Assembly (NCBI GenBank): GCA_024643545.1 | Contig: JAHEMR010000034.1 | Location: 1 to 64,000 of the forward strand | DNA: 64,000 bases | Source of the DNA: Crocinitomicaceae bacterium | Lineage (GTDB): Bacteria; Bacteroidota; Bacteroidia; Flavobacteriales_D; Crocinitomicaceae | Direction of reading: 5' to 3' | Shown: in pieces, positions 1 through 9,110 of the stretch | How the letters are laid out: each line of letters starts with the position of its first letter | Numbering within the stretch: the stretch's first letter is position 1 | Translations under genes and position numbers: made by a program | Notes under the pieces: generated by a model | The model's input: only the letters and a program-made list of their open reading frames with translations | The model's database searches: none | What the model was told of the DNA's origin: nothing

Positions 1-376
1 TGTTCCACCAAAATATCTGGCAAGAACAGTTTTAATAAGTCAAGGTAATTATCCAAGGGTCTTTTTTATGCAAAAATCAGCATTATATTCAAATCCCTCC
101 CCAACTTTTGGTTATGATCCCTAAAATGCCAAATAATGGCAGTTTTTGACCTAAAAAAGGGTGTTGCTTGCAAATTTGCATGCACATTTTGGACCTGTTA
201 GATACCACAATCTTAACTAGAATGGCAACACTTCAATTGGACCTCGACAGGAGAAGAAAAAAAAATAGATGACACCTACCCCTTAGTGTTTAAAATTACT
301 TGTAACAGGAAGCAAGTGATGTCAGGGCTTACATCAAAAAAGAATAGAATTGCATGTATTTGTTAAAGAAGTTCGC
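1..376. other. intergenic / no gene recognised
   Basis: No coding region is supported here on either strand. The stretch is AT-rich. It holds a perfect 12-bp palindrome (TGCAAATTTGCA, 169-180) and a short inverted repeat (TGATGT at 317-322, ACATCA at 331-336) beyond the end of the DUF4249 gene. The second repeat has no T-tract on the correct side to be a terminator for that gene. Confidence 0.5.
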
Positions 377-1309
377 TTACTGACAAACCAACGTATCGAA
401 CCATGGAGAATATCCTACCCAGATTCCAAGAGCACCCCCTTGAATGTTCGTAGGAATATTTGTAGGAGTCGCAAAAGGATTGCCTCCAGAATACATTTGA
501 TTGTATTTTTTCTCAAAGAAATTATATTCCTTTCTGCCAAGTTTAGACAACTTAACGATCACCGTATCCCCCAGTTTATAATACCCTTTGTATGCTGGAT
601 CTGCCATGGGATCATCAAAACTCATTGGATTTTCATACGCAAAATCAAAAGTCTTTCCGTTAAAGAATTTATCGTTAAAAAAGGGATTGAATGTGCGCTT
701 AAAATTAGGCATCCCAGCCAATTTCACCTGCCACGCATAAGAATCACCGCTCACCGAAGGATCACTTAATTTTGCCCAAGAATAACCACGATCCACAAAT
801 GAACCTTCAGGTTTCCAATAGAGTGAATCCAAAGGTGTCGGACTGTAAATTTGCGTATCAGCAGTATATTCGGAACCATTGTGTATGACTTTCAATGAAT
901 ACGTTTTTCCAACTTCCCCAATCATGTTTAATGAAATATATGCACAAAGGTGCATGTTCACAAGCACATCCACCGGTAAACCAAAAAATGCCGCTGCAAT
1001 TTGTTCTGTTCCCGGAGGAAGGTTATCGGAGCAAATTTCCGTTAAAGTATCCGTCTCAGTACCGTTCGAAATAATCACCGTTGCTCCGGAAACGAAGCCA
1101 TCAAGGTATGCTTGAAAGTTGGTGGCAGAATAAACATTATTAGACTTGCTCAACAGGACTACCGCTGGTTGACCTGTTTCAATGCTACCATCAATTACCA
1201 GTTGATCTTTGTAACCGGGAATGTCAATTTGGACTTCCTTTGTACACGAAGAAGCGCCCAATACAAGGACGATGCCAACGACTAGTTTACTTAAAATTCG
1301 AAATTCCAT
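377..1309 (-). CDS. DUF4249-type outer-membrane lipoprotein
   Basis: A 310-residue lipoprotein. The N-terminus has a hydrophobic stretch ending in a lipobox (LGASSC, Cys at about residue 22), followed by the DUF4249-like start in which a conserved 'LVIDGSIETG' segment precedes beta-rich sequence. Proteins of this family are usually encoded just downstream of a TonB-dependent receptor and are thought to be surface-exposed partners in substrate uptake, loosely analogous to SusD. That role is inferred here from family and context. The start codon overlaps the end of the receptor gene by 19 bp, so the two are very likely co-transcribed and translationally coupled. The substrate cannot be told from the sequence. 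Confidence 0.85.
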   Translation of the reverse strand: MEFRILSKLVVGIVLVLGASSCTKEVQIDIPGYKDQLVIDGSIETGQPAVVLLSKSNNVYSATNFQAYLDGFVSGATVIISNGTETDTLTEICSDNLPPGTEQIAAAFFGLPVDVLVNMHLCAYISLNMIGEVGKTYSLKVIHNGSEYTADTQIYSPTPLDSLYWKPEGSFVDRGYSWAKLSDPSVSGDSYAWQVKLAGMPNFKRTFNPFFNDKFFNGKTFDFAYENPMSFDDPMADPAYKGYYKLGDTVIVKLSKLGRKEYNFFEKKYNQMYSGGNPFATPTNIPTNIQGGALGIWVGYSPWFDTLVCQ

Positions 1310-3690
1310 GTTGCACTTGGTATTATTGGAAATAAGGATACTTGTTTAACCGACAGTTTAAAATTACCAGAGAGGAAATCACCATCGTTGTCCACATACA
1401 AGAAGAACGGATTCATGCGATTATACACATTATAGATGGAGAATGCCCAATTGCTTCGGTATCTTTTCTTCACTTCTATTTCCTTTCCAGTCGCTGGATC
1501 TGTTTTCGTTTTATACGCTTTACTATACAAAGTTGCCGATAAATCCAAACGGTGATATGGCGCCATACGAGTAGAGTTACGCGGTCCATAATTGAAAAGT
1601 AGGTTCTGTTCTTGAACGTACCAAGAACTAGGCAAAGTCAAGGTATTTCCTGTGGCATAAATAAAACTTGCGGAGAAAGTCCAGCGGTCATTTAATTTAT
1701 ACATTCCCACAACACTCAAATCGTGTCTACGGTCATACTTCGCGGGATAAACATTGCCTTGATTTATGTCTGGAAATTTGCGCTCAGTCTTCGCCCATGT
1801 ATACCCAATCCATCCCGTAAATCGTCCTACCGATTTTTTGAAATAAAATTCAATCCCATACGCCCATCCTTGACCATAAACCAATAAATTATCCGTGTTA
1901 TCGTTTACGTCATCTCCTGGTAGCGCACCTTCTTTAAATTCCACAAGGTTTTTCATCCCCTTGTAATAAACCTCCACAGAGCTTTCGAATTTATCATTGA
2001 AAAAGTTTCGAAAATAACCTACTGAACCCTGCCAACCCTGTTCTGGCTTCGCTTTATCGGTTGTTGGAAACCAAATGTCTGTCGGTAGGGAAACGGCGCT
2101 CAAGGAAGTCAGGTGAACATATTGATAGTTGTACGCATATCCAGCCTTGATTGAACTATTGTCTGGTAACAACCAACGCATGGAAACACGAGGTTCGAGT
2201 CCGTTGTAGAACTTGATTAAATCGCCTTTATGGTATTGTATGGTCGTATCCTGAGTGTAGATACCATCGCCTTTAATGTAACGTGTAAATGGACCTACAT
2301 GCGCGAAGGCGCTATAGCGAAGTCCGACGTTCAAACGTATTTGGTCGTTCAAATCAAACTCATCCAACACATATGCGGCTGCTTCATGAGAATACAACTT
2401 CTGAGCTGCTCCGGTATTAAAAACAACTGTATCATTTTGAGCTGTGACACTCGTTGGCGTAAACGTGTGGTATTTGTAATCAGCGCCCCATTTGATTCGG
2501 TGCGTTGGATTTGGAAAATAGGAGAAATCGACTTTCGCTCCCACATCCCTAATTCCGGAAGCCAATTCAAATCGAAACTCATCTTGTGAGGAACCAAATT
2601 TGAACATATAATCTGAAAAGGTGGATGTCAAATTCATAAACAATTTATCCGAAAATAAGTGATTCCACCTCAAGGCTGCAATTCCATTTCCCCATGGCAT
2701 ATTGGCTCCAAATCCTCCTTTTTTATCAGAGAAATTAAAGACATCTTTTCCGTAGTAGCCGCTTAAGTAAATCCGATCTTTTGCGGACAGTTTGTAATTT
2801 AACTTCGCATTAAAGTCATAAAAGAAATAGGATGATCCTGCGAAAGGAGAAGTATCTGATATGGCGGCTTTCAGGATGACATCTATGTAAGTTCGACGCG
2901 CTGAAACAATAAAAGAACCTTTGTCTTTTTTAATTGGACCTTCCAAAGTCAAACGCGACGAAATTGCACCAATTCCACCGGTTACTTTTAATTTCTTCAT
3001 GTTTCCTTCGTTCATATTGACTTCAAGAACGGAGGACATTCTACCTCCAAAATTTGCCGGCATCCCACCTTTAATCAGGTTCACGGATTTCACTGCATCC
3101 GCATTGAACACGGAGAAAAATCCAAACAAGTGGGCTGCGTTATAAACAACTCCTTCGTCAAGCAAAACTAAATTCTGATCTGGACCACCACCGCGCACGT
3201 AAAATCCTTGTCCACCTTCTGAAACGGAAGAAACACCGGGAAGCAACTGAATGGTTTTAATGACATCTACCTCCCCCATGAACGCTGGCAAGGTTTTGAT
3301 TTGGTCCATTTGTAATTCAATTTGACCCATTTTCGTGGATGTCACATTTTCTGTCTTTTTCATGTTGACAACTACCTCCTTCGAATTGCTGACTTTGGTA
3401 CCCAACTCAATTGAAAACACTTGACTTTTTGACAAATCAATTTCTCTCACTTCAGCACCATAAGCCATTGAACGAAATTCAACCGCATACTTTCCTGGAG
3501 CAACCGTCAAGGAATAGAAACCATAGGAATTAGACATGGCCCCTAATTTCAATGATGGAATGTAAATTTTTACATCAGTCATCGCCTCTCCGTCATTCGA
3601 ATCTGTAATGTAACCACTAAGTGTTACTTTGGATTGTGCGAAGGAAATAATGGATAAACAACTAAAAAGGATGGAGAGTACTAATTTCAT
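1291..3690 (-). CDS. TonB-dependent receptor with carboxypeptidase-regulatory-like N-terminal domain
   Basis: A 799-residue outer-membrane receptor. It starts with a signal peptide (cut near ISFAQ, about residue 19). Residues 22-100 form a carboxypeptidase-D regulatory-like beta-sandwich typical of Bacteroidota receptors. Next comes a plug domain with the usual 'LPGVSSVSEGGQGFYVRGG' type core (about residues 130-230). A long beta-barrel follows and ends in a C-terminal Phe, as expected for BAM-assembled proteins. It would take up a ligand in a TonB/proton-motive-force-dependent way. It lies directly upstream of and overlaps a DUF4249 lipoprotein gene, its probable partner. No regulator or degradative enzyme lies next to it, so the ligand is unknown. 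Confidence 0.92.
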   Translation of the reverse strand: MKLVLSILFSCLSIISFAQSKVTLSGYITDSNDGEAMTDVKIYIPSLKLGAMSNSYGFYSLTVAPGKYAVEFRSMAYGAEVREIDLSKSQVFSIELGTKVSNSKEVVVNMKKTENVTSTKMGQIELQMDQIKTLPAFMGEVDVIKTIQLLPGVSSVSEGGQGFYVRGGGPDQNLVLLDEGVVYNAAHLFGFFSVFNADAVKSVNLIKGGMPANFGGRMSSVLEVNMNEGNMKKLKVTGGIGAISSRLTLEGPIKKDKGSFIVSARRTYIDVILKAAISDTSPFAGSSYFFYDFNAKLNYKLSAKDRIYLSGYYGKDVFNFSDKKGGFGANMPWGNGIAALRWNHLFSDKLFMNLTSTFSDYMFKFGSSQDEFRFELASGIRDVGAKVDFSYFPNPTHRIKWGADYKYHTFTPTSVTAQNDTVVFNTGAAQKLYSHEAAAYVLDEFDLNDQIRLNVGLRYSAFAHVGPFTRYIKGDGIYTQDTTIQYHKGDLIKFYNGLEPRVSMRWLLPDNSSIKAGYAYNYQYVHLTSLSAVSLPTDIWFPTTDKAKPEQGWQGSVGYFRNFFNDKFESSVEVYYKGMKNLVEFKEGALPGDDVNDNTDNLLVYGQGWAYGIEFYFKKSVGRFTGWIGYTWAKTERKFPDINQGNVYPAKYDRRHDLSVVGMYKLNDRWTFSASFIYATGNTLTLPSSWYVQEQNLLFNYGPRNSTRMAPYHRLDLSATLYSKAYKTKTDPATGKEIEVKKRYRSNWAFSIYNVYNRMNPFFLYVDNDGDFLSGNFKLSVKQVSLFPIIPSATWNFEF

Positions 3691-3825
3691 ATTCCGCGAA
3701 GGGATTTTACTAATTTGACGGGTTCAATTTGATTTCCTTTTAAGGAATCCATGCAAAAGTAACAACTTAACAACGAAAGTGTTTGAAGATTCTTGTGTTA
3801 AAGTTTTATTAAGCACATTTCCTTG

Positions 3826-3833
3826 TAATTTTG
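3826..3833 (+). promoter_or_regulatory. TAnnTTTG -7 element of pabB
   Basis: TAATTTTG matches the Bacteroidota -7 consensus and ends only 4 bp before the pabB ATG. Transcription would then start at or next to the start codon (leaderless mRNA, inferred). No clear -33 TTG is present at the usual spacing. Confidence 0.45.
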
Positions 3834-3837
3834 CGCC

Positions 3838-5046
3838 ATGAAAAAGTGGAAAAACATTTGTTTTTTAAACAGTAACGACGGCACAGGGATCTTATCCTTT
3901 GGAATTGAAAATGAGTTTTTACTTAAAAGTGGACAAGCAATTGAACAACTGCAACAGTACATTGAGTCAAACAAAGGAAGGTACTTATTCGGTTCACTTT
4001 CCTACGAATTAAAAAATGAATTCGAAGACCTAAACTCCAAAAACACCGACCAACTTGAGTACCCTCTTGCACACTTTTGGGTCCCACGTTTTGTCATCAA
4101 GTTAGAAAAGGAGAAATTCGAATACCTTCAGGGAGAGCAGGATGAAGAATCATTTCAGTTTCTCGACTATTTCATGGAAGAAGAAATTGACCACAATTTC
4201 CATTCGTTCCCATATCATTTTAAAGCGCGAACATCGAAAGAACGATACATCTCCCAAGTCGAAAAGCTAAAAGAACACATTCAACGAGGCGATATTTATG
4301 AAGTGAATTACTGTCAAGAATATTATGCAGAGCATGTTGCATTAGATTTCCCTTTGGATACCTATTTTAAGCTGAATCAGATTACCAAAGCACCGTTTTC
4401 AACCTTTCTGCAGACGGACACTCATGTTGTATTTTGCGGAAGTCCAGAGCGCTACTTGAAAAAAACGAAACACACCATCCTTTCTCAACCGATTAAAGGC
4501 ACGTCAGCACGTGGAAAAGATGCGTTGGAAGACGAAAAATTGAGACAGCAATTGCAATCCGACCCGAAAGAGCGATCCGAAAACATCATGATCGTTGACC
4601 TCGTTCGCAATGACCTTTCAAGAATTGCAAAAAAAGGAACGGTGAAAGTATCGGAACTTTGTAGCATTCATACGTTCGAAACGGTTCATCAAATGATCTC
4701 AACTGTGGAATGTGAAGTTGAAGAAAATATTCCATTCATGGATATCGTGAAAGCAAGTTTCCCAATGGGCAGCATGACCGGAGCTCCAAAAGTCGAAGCC
4801 ATGAAAATCATCGATGAAGCCGAAGATTTTAACCGTGGAATCTACTCTGGATCCATCGGTTACATCAGTCCGAACGGAGATTTCGATTTTAACGTGGTCA
4901 TTCGCAGCATGATTTACAACATTGAAAAAAAATACCTATCCTGTTCTGTTGGTGGAGCAATCACCATTCTCTCTGATCCCGAAAAAGAATACGAGGAATG
5001 TCAAACAAAAATCAAAAAAATCCTAAACGGCATGTATGCTGAATAA
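3838..5046 (+). CDS. pabB: aminodeoxychorismate synthase component I
   Basis: A 402-residue chorismate-binding enzyme that makes 4-amino-4-deoxychorismate from chorismate for folate synthesis. The catalytic domain has PIKGT at residues 218-222. The lysine at 220 is the nucleophile characteristic of aminodeoxychorismate synthase, whereas anthranilate synthases have alanine there. Further family motifs are 'IMIVDLVRNDLSRI', 'TFETVHQM' and 'FPMGSMTGAPK'. The downstream tilS gene overlaps its 3' end by 11 bp. No pabA or pabC gene lies next to it, so those partners must be elsewhere. A -7 promoter element sits directly before the ATG. Confidence 0.92.
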   Translation: MKKWKNICFLNSNDGTGILSFGIENEFLLKSGQAIEQLQQYIESNKGRYLFGSLSYELKNEFEDLNSKNTDQLEYPLAHFWVPRFVIKLEKEKFEYLQGEQDEESFQFLDYFMEEEIDHNFHSFPYHFKARTSKERYISQVEKLKEHIQRGDIYEVNYCQEYYAEHVALDFPLDTYFKLNQITKAPFSTFLQTDTHVVFCGSPERYLKKTKHTILSQPIKGTSARGKDALEDEKLRQQLQSDPKERSENIMIVDLVRNDLSRIAKKGTVKVSELCSIHTFETVHQMISTVECEVEENIPFMDIVKASFPMGSMTGAPKVEAMKIIDEAEDFNRGIYSGSIGYISPNGDFDFNVVIRSMIYNIEKKYLSCSVGGAITILSDPEKEYEECQTKIKKILNGMYAE

Positions 5047-6307
5047 ATTCCAGACATACATTCAATCCTTCGTTGAAAAACATCCCGCTTCACAGTACTT
5101 TTTGGCAGTAAGCGGCGGACACGATTCGATGTTGTTATTGGACTTATGTCGGAGCATTTCACTTCCGATTACCATTCTTCACGTTAACTTTCAATTGCGC
5201 GGAGAAGAAAGTGATGGAGATCAGGCGTTTGTGGAGAACTACTGTCAGTTACATTCCATCCCAATTCATATTCACCGCGTTGATTTAAAAGAAAAACTTC
5301 AATCAGGTGGAAACTTACAACACCTCGCACGAAAAGAACGCTACGATTTTTTTGAATCCCATTTAAATCAAACAGTGGATTCTTTATTAATGGTTGCCCA
5401 GCATCAGGATGATCAAATCGAAACGTTTTGGCTTCAATTATTTCGTGGTTCTGGTCTTTCCGGATTGCAAGGAATGTTGGAGAAAAATGGACGAATTCTA
5501 CGTCCACTTCTCCCCTATTCGCGCAAGGAACTTTTAGAGTTTTCCAACGAATTAAACCTAGACTGGCGTGAGGATTCCAGTAATGAAAGCACGAAGTACT
5601 TGCGTAACTTGTTTCGATTGAAATTAATTCCAGCATTGGAACAGGAAATCACCACCTTACGCGACTCCGTTCAAATCATACAACGCGTTTTTCAATCCAA
5701 CTTAAAAGATAATCAAGCGGAAATAGAAGGGCTTGCCGATTTCATTCGAAAAAAACAAACAATTACTTTAGATAAAATTATTCAGGTTGCTGATTTTAAA
5801 ATAGTTGAAGTATTTAAAAAGCTATCGATACCTGCTGTTTTCGCAAAGAAAATTCCGGAATTTATACAAGGTGAAGTAGGAAAAAGATTGAGTTGGAAAG
5901 TCACTGATGGTCCGTTTCAGGGAATCGTAAAAGAACGTGATTCCTTGCGCTTTGTTTCGACCAATCCGATTTCGATCGCTGCGCCTACATTTCAAGCGAA
6001 TTTCGTTTCAGTGCTCCCAACTGAATTTGACAAAAACGTTTTGTTTTTAGATCAATCCAATATTGTTGGAGAGCTCTATGTTCGACCATGGATAAAGGGA
6101 GATCGCATGCAACCAATCGGATTAACGGGGTCTAAACTTATCTCGGACATATTAAAAGATGATCGCGTTCCGAATAGTGAAAAAAGTGCTCGATTTGTAT
6201 TGTGTGACAGTGAAAAAATCATTTCTTGCATTGGACACCGCATTGACCGAAGAAGTATTGCTCATGCAGAATCTAAGCTAATAATTCGTGTCGAAATTCA
6301 ACAATAA
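5036..6307 (+). CDS. tilS: tRNA(Ile)-lysidine synthase
   Basis: A 423-residue cytoplasmic N-type ATP pyrophosphatase. It converts the wobble cytidine of tRNA-Ile(CAU) to lysidine so that AUA codons are read as isoleucine. The PP-loop signature SGGHDS lies at residues 26-31. The usual 'HVNFQLRGEESDGD' segment, the 'ARKERYDFF' segment and a 'RPLLPYSRKEL' segment follow. The C-terminal TilS domain is present ('WIKGDRMQP' to the terminal 'IGHRIDRR' region). The ORF starts inside pabB (11-bp overlap), indicating translational coupling. Length and domain order are normal for the family. Confidence 0.95.
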   Translation: MLNKFQTYIQSFVEKHPASQYFLAVSGGHDSMLLLDLCRSISLPITILHVNFQLRGEESDGDQAFVENYCQLHSIPIHIHRVDLKEKLQSGGNLQHLARKERYDFFESHLNQTVDSLLMVAQHQDDQIETFWLQLFRGSGLSGLQGMLEKNGRILRPLLPYSRKELLEFSNELNLDWREDSSNESTKYLRNLFRLKLIPALEQEITTLRDSVQIIQRVFQSNLKDNQAEIEGLADFIRKKQTITLDKIIQVADFKIVEVFKKLSIPAVFAKKIPEFIQGEVGKRLSWKVTDGPFQGIVKERDSLRFVSTNPISIAAPTFQANFVSVLPTEFDKNVLFLDQSNIVGELYVRPWIKGDRMQPIGLTGSKLISDILKDDRVPNSEKSARFVLCDSEKIISCIGHRIDRRSIAHAESKLIIRVEIQQ

Positions 6308-6323
6308 TCGGTAATTTTAGGAC

Positions 6324-7652
6324 ATGATTCCACTTCCGAAAGATTTTATCAGCCGCATCGAAGCAGGTCCCTTGGGACAAACACCCTTGCTCTCCTCACT
6401 AGACAGCGATTCACCTATTTCGATCCGTTTAAATCCAAGAAAGCCATCTGAACAGTTTGAAAACGAAGAAGTTGTTTCTTGGTGTTCGGATGGACGCTAT
6501 TTGAAAGAACGTCCCTCCTTTACCTTGGACCCACTGTTTCATGCCGGTACTTATTATCCACAAGAAGCAGGATCCATGTACATTGATGCGATAATTCGCA
6601 GCATTGAACTTCCAGAAAACCCAATTTTACTAGACTTATGTGCTGCTCCAGGAGGAAAAAGCACGTTATTAGCGAGTTATTTAGACAATCGTGGAATGTT
6701 GATTTCCAATGAAATCATTCGTTCACGAGCCTATATTCTAGCGGAAACACTGACAAAATGGGGCTTCTCAAATACCTTTGTTAGCAACAACGCACCGGCG
6801 GATTTTGAAAAGCTTCACTCCTACTTCGATTTTATATTGGTCGATGCGCCTTGTTCAGGCGAAGGTATGTTTCGAAAAGATCCAAATGCGCGCTTGGAAT
6901 GGAGTTTAGAAAGTGCCGCTCATTGTACGGTACGTCAATCAGATATATTGGAATCTGTTTGGCCGAGTTTGAAAGAAGACGGCTACCTACTCTACTCGAC
7001 CTGTACATTTAATCCAGCGGAAAACGAAGAATGCATTGCTGCCTTTCTCGAAGAATACGATGCAGAAATTGTTCCCATCCCATTCTTTGATGGACTCACC
7101 CAGGATGTCAAAGAATACGGATACCACTTCATTCCTGGAATTGCCAAAAGTGAAGGGTTTTACGCTGTTTTACTCCAAAAAAAGTCATTTTCAGGTCAAA
7201 ACAAGCGAAAATCGGGTAGAATTCAAACATTGAGCGAAACTGAAATTACACTTAAAATCGATTCGGATTTCCCACATGTCTATTTTAAGGAAGAAGAAAA
7301 CATCTATGCAACAACGGAATTCTGTGTACAGCATTACGACGAAATCAGCAATGTCTTAAAGTGGATGAAACGCGGGACACACATCGCCATCGAACAACGC
7401 AAAGGTTGGCAGTTAGAGATTGAATTAGCATTAAACTTCTCCTTGCATCCAGACATTCCAAACATTGAATTAAACAGACAAGAAGCCTTACATTATTTAC
7501 ATGGTGATACCTTTCCTCTCGAAGGAAAACAAGGATACACCTTGCTTAGCTACGAAGGACAACAGATTGGCATCATCAAACATTTAGGAAATCGATTTAA
7601 TAATTCCCACCCCAAAGAATGGCGCATTCGAATGAACATCCCAAGAAATTAA
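6324..7652 (+). CDS. RsmF-like 16S rRNA m5C methyltransferase (NOL1/NOP2/Sun family)
   Basis: A 442-residue SAM-dependent RNA cytosine-C5 methyltransferase. The SAM-binding motif I 'LDLCAAPGGKST' lies near residue 103. The two family cysteines lie in DAPCSGEG (about residue 176, releasing Cys) and YSTCTFNPAENEE (about residue 227, catalytic Cys). The C-terminal part, with 'LSYEGQQIGIIKHLGNRF', resembles the accessory domain found in RsmF-type enzymes, so 16S rRNA is the likely substrate. The exact modified base cannot be read from sequence. It follows tilS by 16 bp and so extends an RNA-modification operon that begins with pabB. Confidence 0.88.
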   Translation: MIPLPKDFISRIEAGPLGQTPLLSSLDSDSPISIRLNPRKPSEQFENEEVVSWCSDGRYLKERPSFTLDPLFHAGTYYPQEAGSMYIDAIIRSIELPENPILLDLCAAPGGKSTLLASYLDNRGMLISNEIIRSRAYILAETLTKWGFSNTFVSNNAPADFEKLHSYFDFILVDAPCSGEGMFRKDPNARLEWSLESAAHCTVRQSDILESVWPSLKEDGYLLYSTCTFNPAENEECIAAFLEEYDAEIVPIPFFDGLTQDVKEYGYHFIPGIAKSEGFYAVLLQKKSFSGQNKRKSGRIQTLSETEITLKIDSDFPHVYFKEEENIYATTEFCVQHYDEISNVLKWMKRGTHIAIEQRKGWQLEIELALNFSLHPDIPNIELNRQEALHYLHGDTFPLEGKQGYTLLSYEGQQIGIIKHLGNRFNNSHPKEWRIRMNIPRN

Positions 7653-7655
7653 GTC

Positions 7656-8249
7656 ATGACAGAAGAAATTGCACACAAACAACTGATTGATTACATCAAA
7701 GATAAAATCAGTATTAAACCTGAACATGAGGACTTAATTAAAAGCCGTTTTCATTTGCAAAAGGTGAAGAAAAAAGAATTTTTCTTGCGGGAAGGCGATG
7801 AATGTTACACGCAGGGATTCATTGTAGAAGGAACATTTCGCGTGTTTTACATTGATCAAAAAGCTTCCGAACACGTTTTGTATTTTGGCTTCAAGGATTG
7901 GTGGGTTGGAGACATTGCTTCGTTCCACAGTCAAGAAAAAACGAACATGAACATCCAAGCAATGGAAGATAGTTATTTGCTATCCTTCAGCAAGGATGAT
8001 TTGGAGTGGTTATTTATCCAGGTTCCACCTTTGGAGCGACTTTTCAGAATCATGGCTCAACGAACGTTAGCTGTCCTTCAAAAACGATTTCTTTTGACGA
8101 TTTCAGCAAGTGCCGAACAGCGATTCTTAGAATTGATTCAACGTCATCCGGGCATCGAACAATTGGTTCCACAGCATCAAATCGCTTCGTATTTGGGAAT
8201 CTTACCGGAGTCCTTGAGTCGGATGAAGAAGTTGTTGTATAAGAAGTAG
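7656..8249 (+). CDS. Crp/Fnr-family transcriptional regulator
   Basis: A 197-residue regulator with an N-terminal cyclic-nucleotide-binding-like beta-roll ('EFFLREGDECYTQGFIVEGTFRVF', residues about 37-60). A long dimerisation helix ('LFRIMAQRTLAVLQKRFLL') and a short C-terminal winged helix-turn-helix ('VPQHQIASYLGILPESLSRMKK') follow. Many Bacteroidota proteins of this layout do not bind cAMP, and the ligand here is unknown. It starts 3 bp after the methyltransferase stop, so it is probably transcribed with it. Targets cannot be inferred. The next gene, a VOC protein, starts about 60 bp downstream. Confidence 0.88.
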   Translation: MTEEIAHKQLIDYIKDKISIKPEHEDLIKSRFHLQKVKKKEFFLREGDECYTQGFIVEGTFRVFYIDQKASEHVLYFGFKDWWVGDIASFHSQEKTNMNIQAMEDSYLLSFSKDDLEWLFIQVPPLERLFRIMAQRTLAVLQKRFLLTISASAEQRFLELIQRHPGIEQLVPQHQIASYLGILPESLSRMKKLLYKK

Positions 8250-8308
8250 AAGAATGCTCGGCACTCAATTAACAAAAAAAAATTTAAGTGATAAATGAAA
8301 CAATCGAT

Positions 8309-8773
8309 ATGAAAAAAACTATTTTCACGGGCATCTCCCTAGCGATTGCCTTTTTTCTTGGATTTGCTTTTAAATCGGTGACTACACAAAATAAGGATCA
8401 ATCGAAACCACGTGTGACAGGAATTGGAGGTATTTTCTTCAAGTGTAAAAACCCAAAAGCAACAAGAGATTGGTATCAACATCACCTTGGATTAGACATG
8501 AATCCATACGGGGCTACGTTTGAATGGTATGAGCATAAAAACGGATCAAATAAAGCCCAAACACAATGGACTCCTTTTGCCGAAAATTCCAGTTATTTTG
8601 AAGGTGATTTTATGATTAACTACCGTGTAAATAATTTGGAAGCATTGGTAATTGAGTTAAAAAAAGAAGGAGTGACAATTGTTGACAGCATTGAAACTTT
8701 TGACTACGGAAAATTCGTTCACATTAAAGACGGAGAAGGAAATAAAATTCAATTGTGGCAGGAGGTCAACTAA
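8309..8773 (+). CDS. VOC (glyoxalase/bleomycin-resistance-like) protein with N-terminal membrane anchor
   Basis: The start at the ATG of MKKTIFTG gives 154 residues; an upstream start at 8288 is possible but adds a polar leader before the signal-like sequence. Residues 1-22 form a hydrophobic signal or anchor. A single VOC domain follows, with the typical opening 'GIGGIFFKCKNPKATRDWYQHHLGL' pattern and a closing 'VHIKDGEGNKIQLWQ' beta-strand. VOC domains are metal-dependent isomerases, dioxygenases or ligand binders and are mostly cytoplasmic, so the N-terminal membrane segment is unusual. Substrate is unknown. A small membrane-protein gene follows 22 bp later. Confidence 0.75.
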   Translation: MKKTIFTGISLAIAFFLGFAFKSVTTQNKDQSKPRVTGIGGIFFKCKNPKATRDWYQHHLGLDMNPYGATFEWYEHKNGSNKAQTQWTPFAENSSYFEGDFMINYRVNNLEALVIELKKEGVTIVDSIETFDYGKFVHIKDGEGNKIQLWQEVN

Positions 8774-8795
8774 ACCTATATTTTAAGAAACAATT

Positions 8796-9110
8796 ATGAG
8801 GATTCAGTCTAAATTGAAAAAAAAGGAAACATACCTGATAATCATTATCATTTTAATGAACCTTCTCACCTATTTTTTCCTCATTCCATTCGTTCAAAAA
8901 ACAGCAAATAGCCACATAAATAGCGGTCCTTTTTTCGGAACGAGCTATTACATTCTAGCTGGAGTGATGCTTTTGTTTGGTCTGAACGAATTGATTCGGA
9001 GAAAGAACCATCAACGTTTCATTATACTATTCGTTTTCGCTATGAGTTTGTCCATTTGGGCCTATAAACTACATGCGATTGAGTGTTTATCTTGTCTGCT
9101 GAACGGTTAA
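8796..9110 (+). CDS. small three-helix membrane protein, unknown function
   Basis: A 104-residue protein that I do not recognise. A short basic N-terminus precedes three predicted transmembrane helices (about residues 13-33, 49-66 and 73-95). The tail contains a Cys pair (ECLSC). It follows the VOC gene by 22 bp and may share its transcript. Its stop codon overlaps, head-on, the stop codon of the minus-strand barrel gene (shared TTAA at 9107-9110). Confidence 0.6.
   Translation: MRIQSKLKKKETYLIIIIILMNLLTYFFLIPFVQKTANSHINSGPFFGTSYYILAGVMLLFGLNELIRRKNHQRFIILFVFAMSLSIWAYKLHAIECLSCLLNG

Noticed and set aside
317..336. Terminator for the DUF4249 gene
   Set aside because: The 6-bp stem is weak and the T-run lies on the wrong side for minus-strand transcription.
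350..769. A 139-codon plus-strand reading frame
   Set aside because: It is antisense to the well-supported DUF4249 lipoprotein and its translation is basic and without any recognisable pattern.
5184..5636. A 150-codon minus-strand reading frame inside tilS
   Set aside because: tilS is strongly supported by motifs over the same bases; the antisense product shows no domain.
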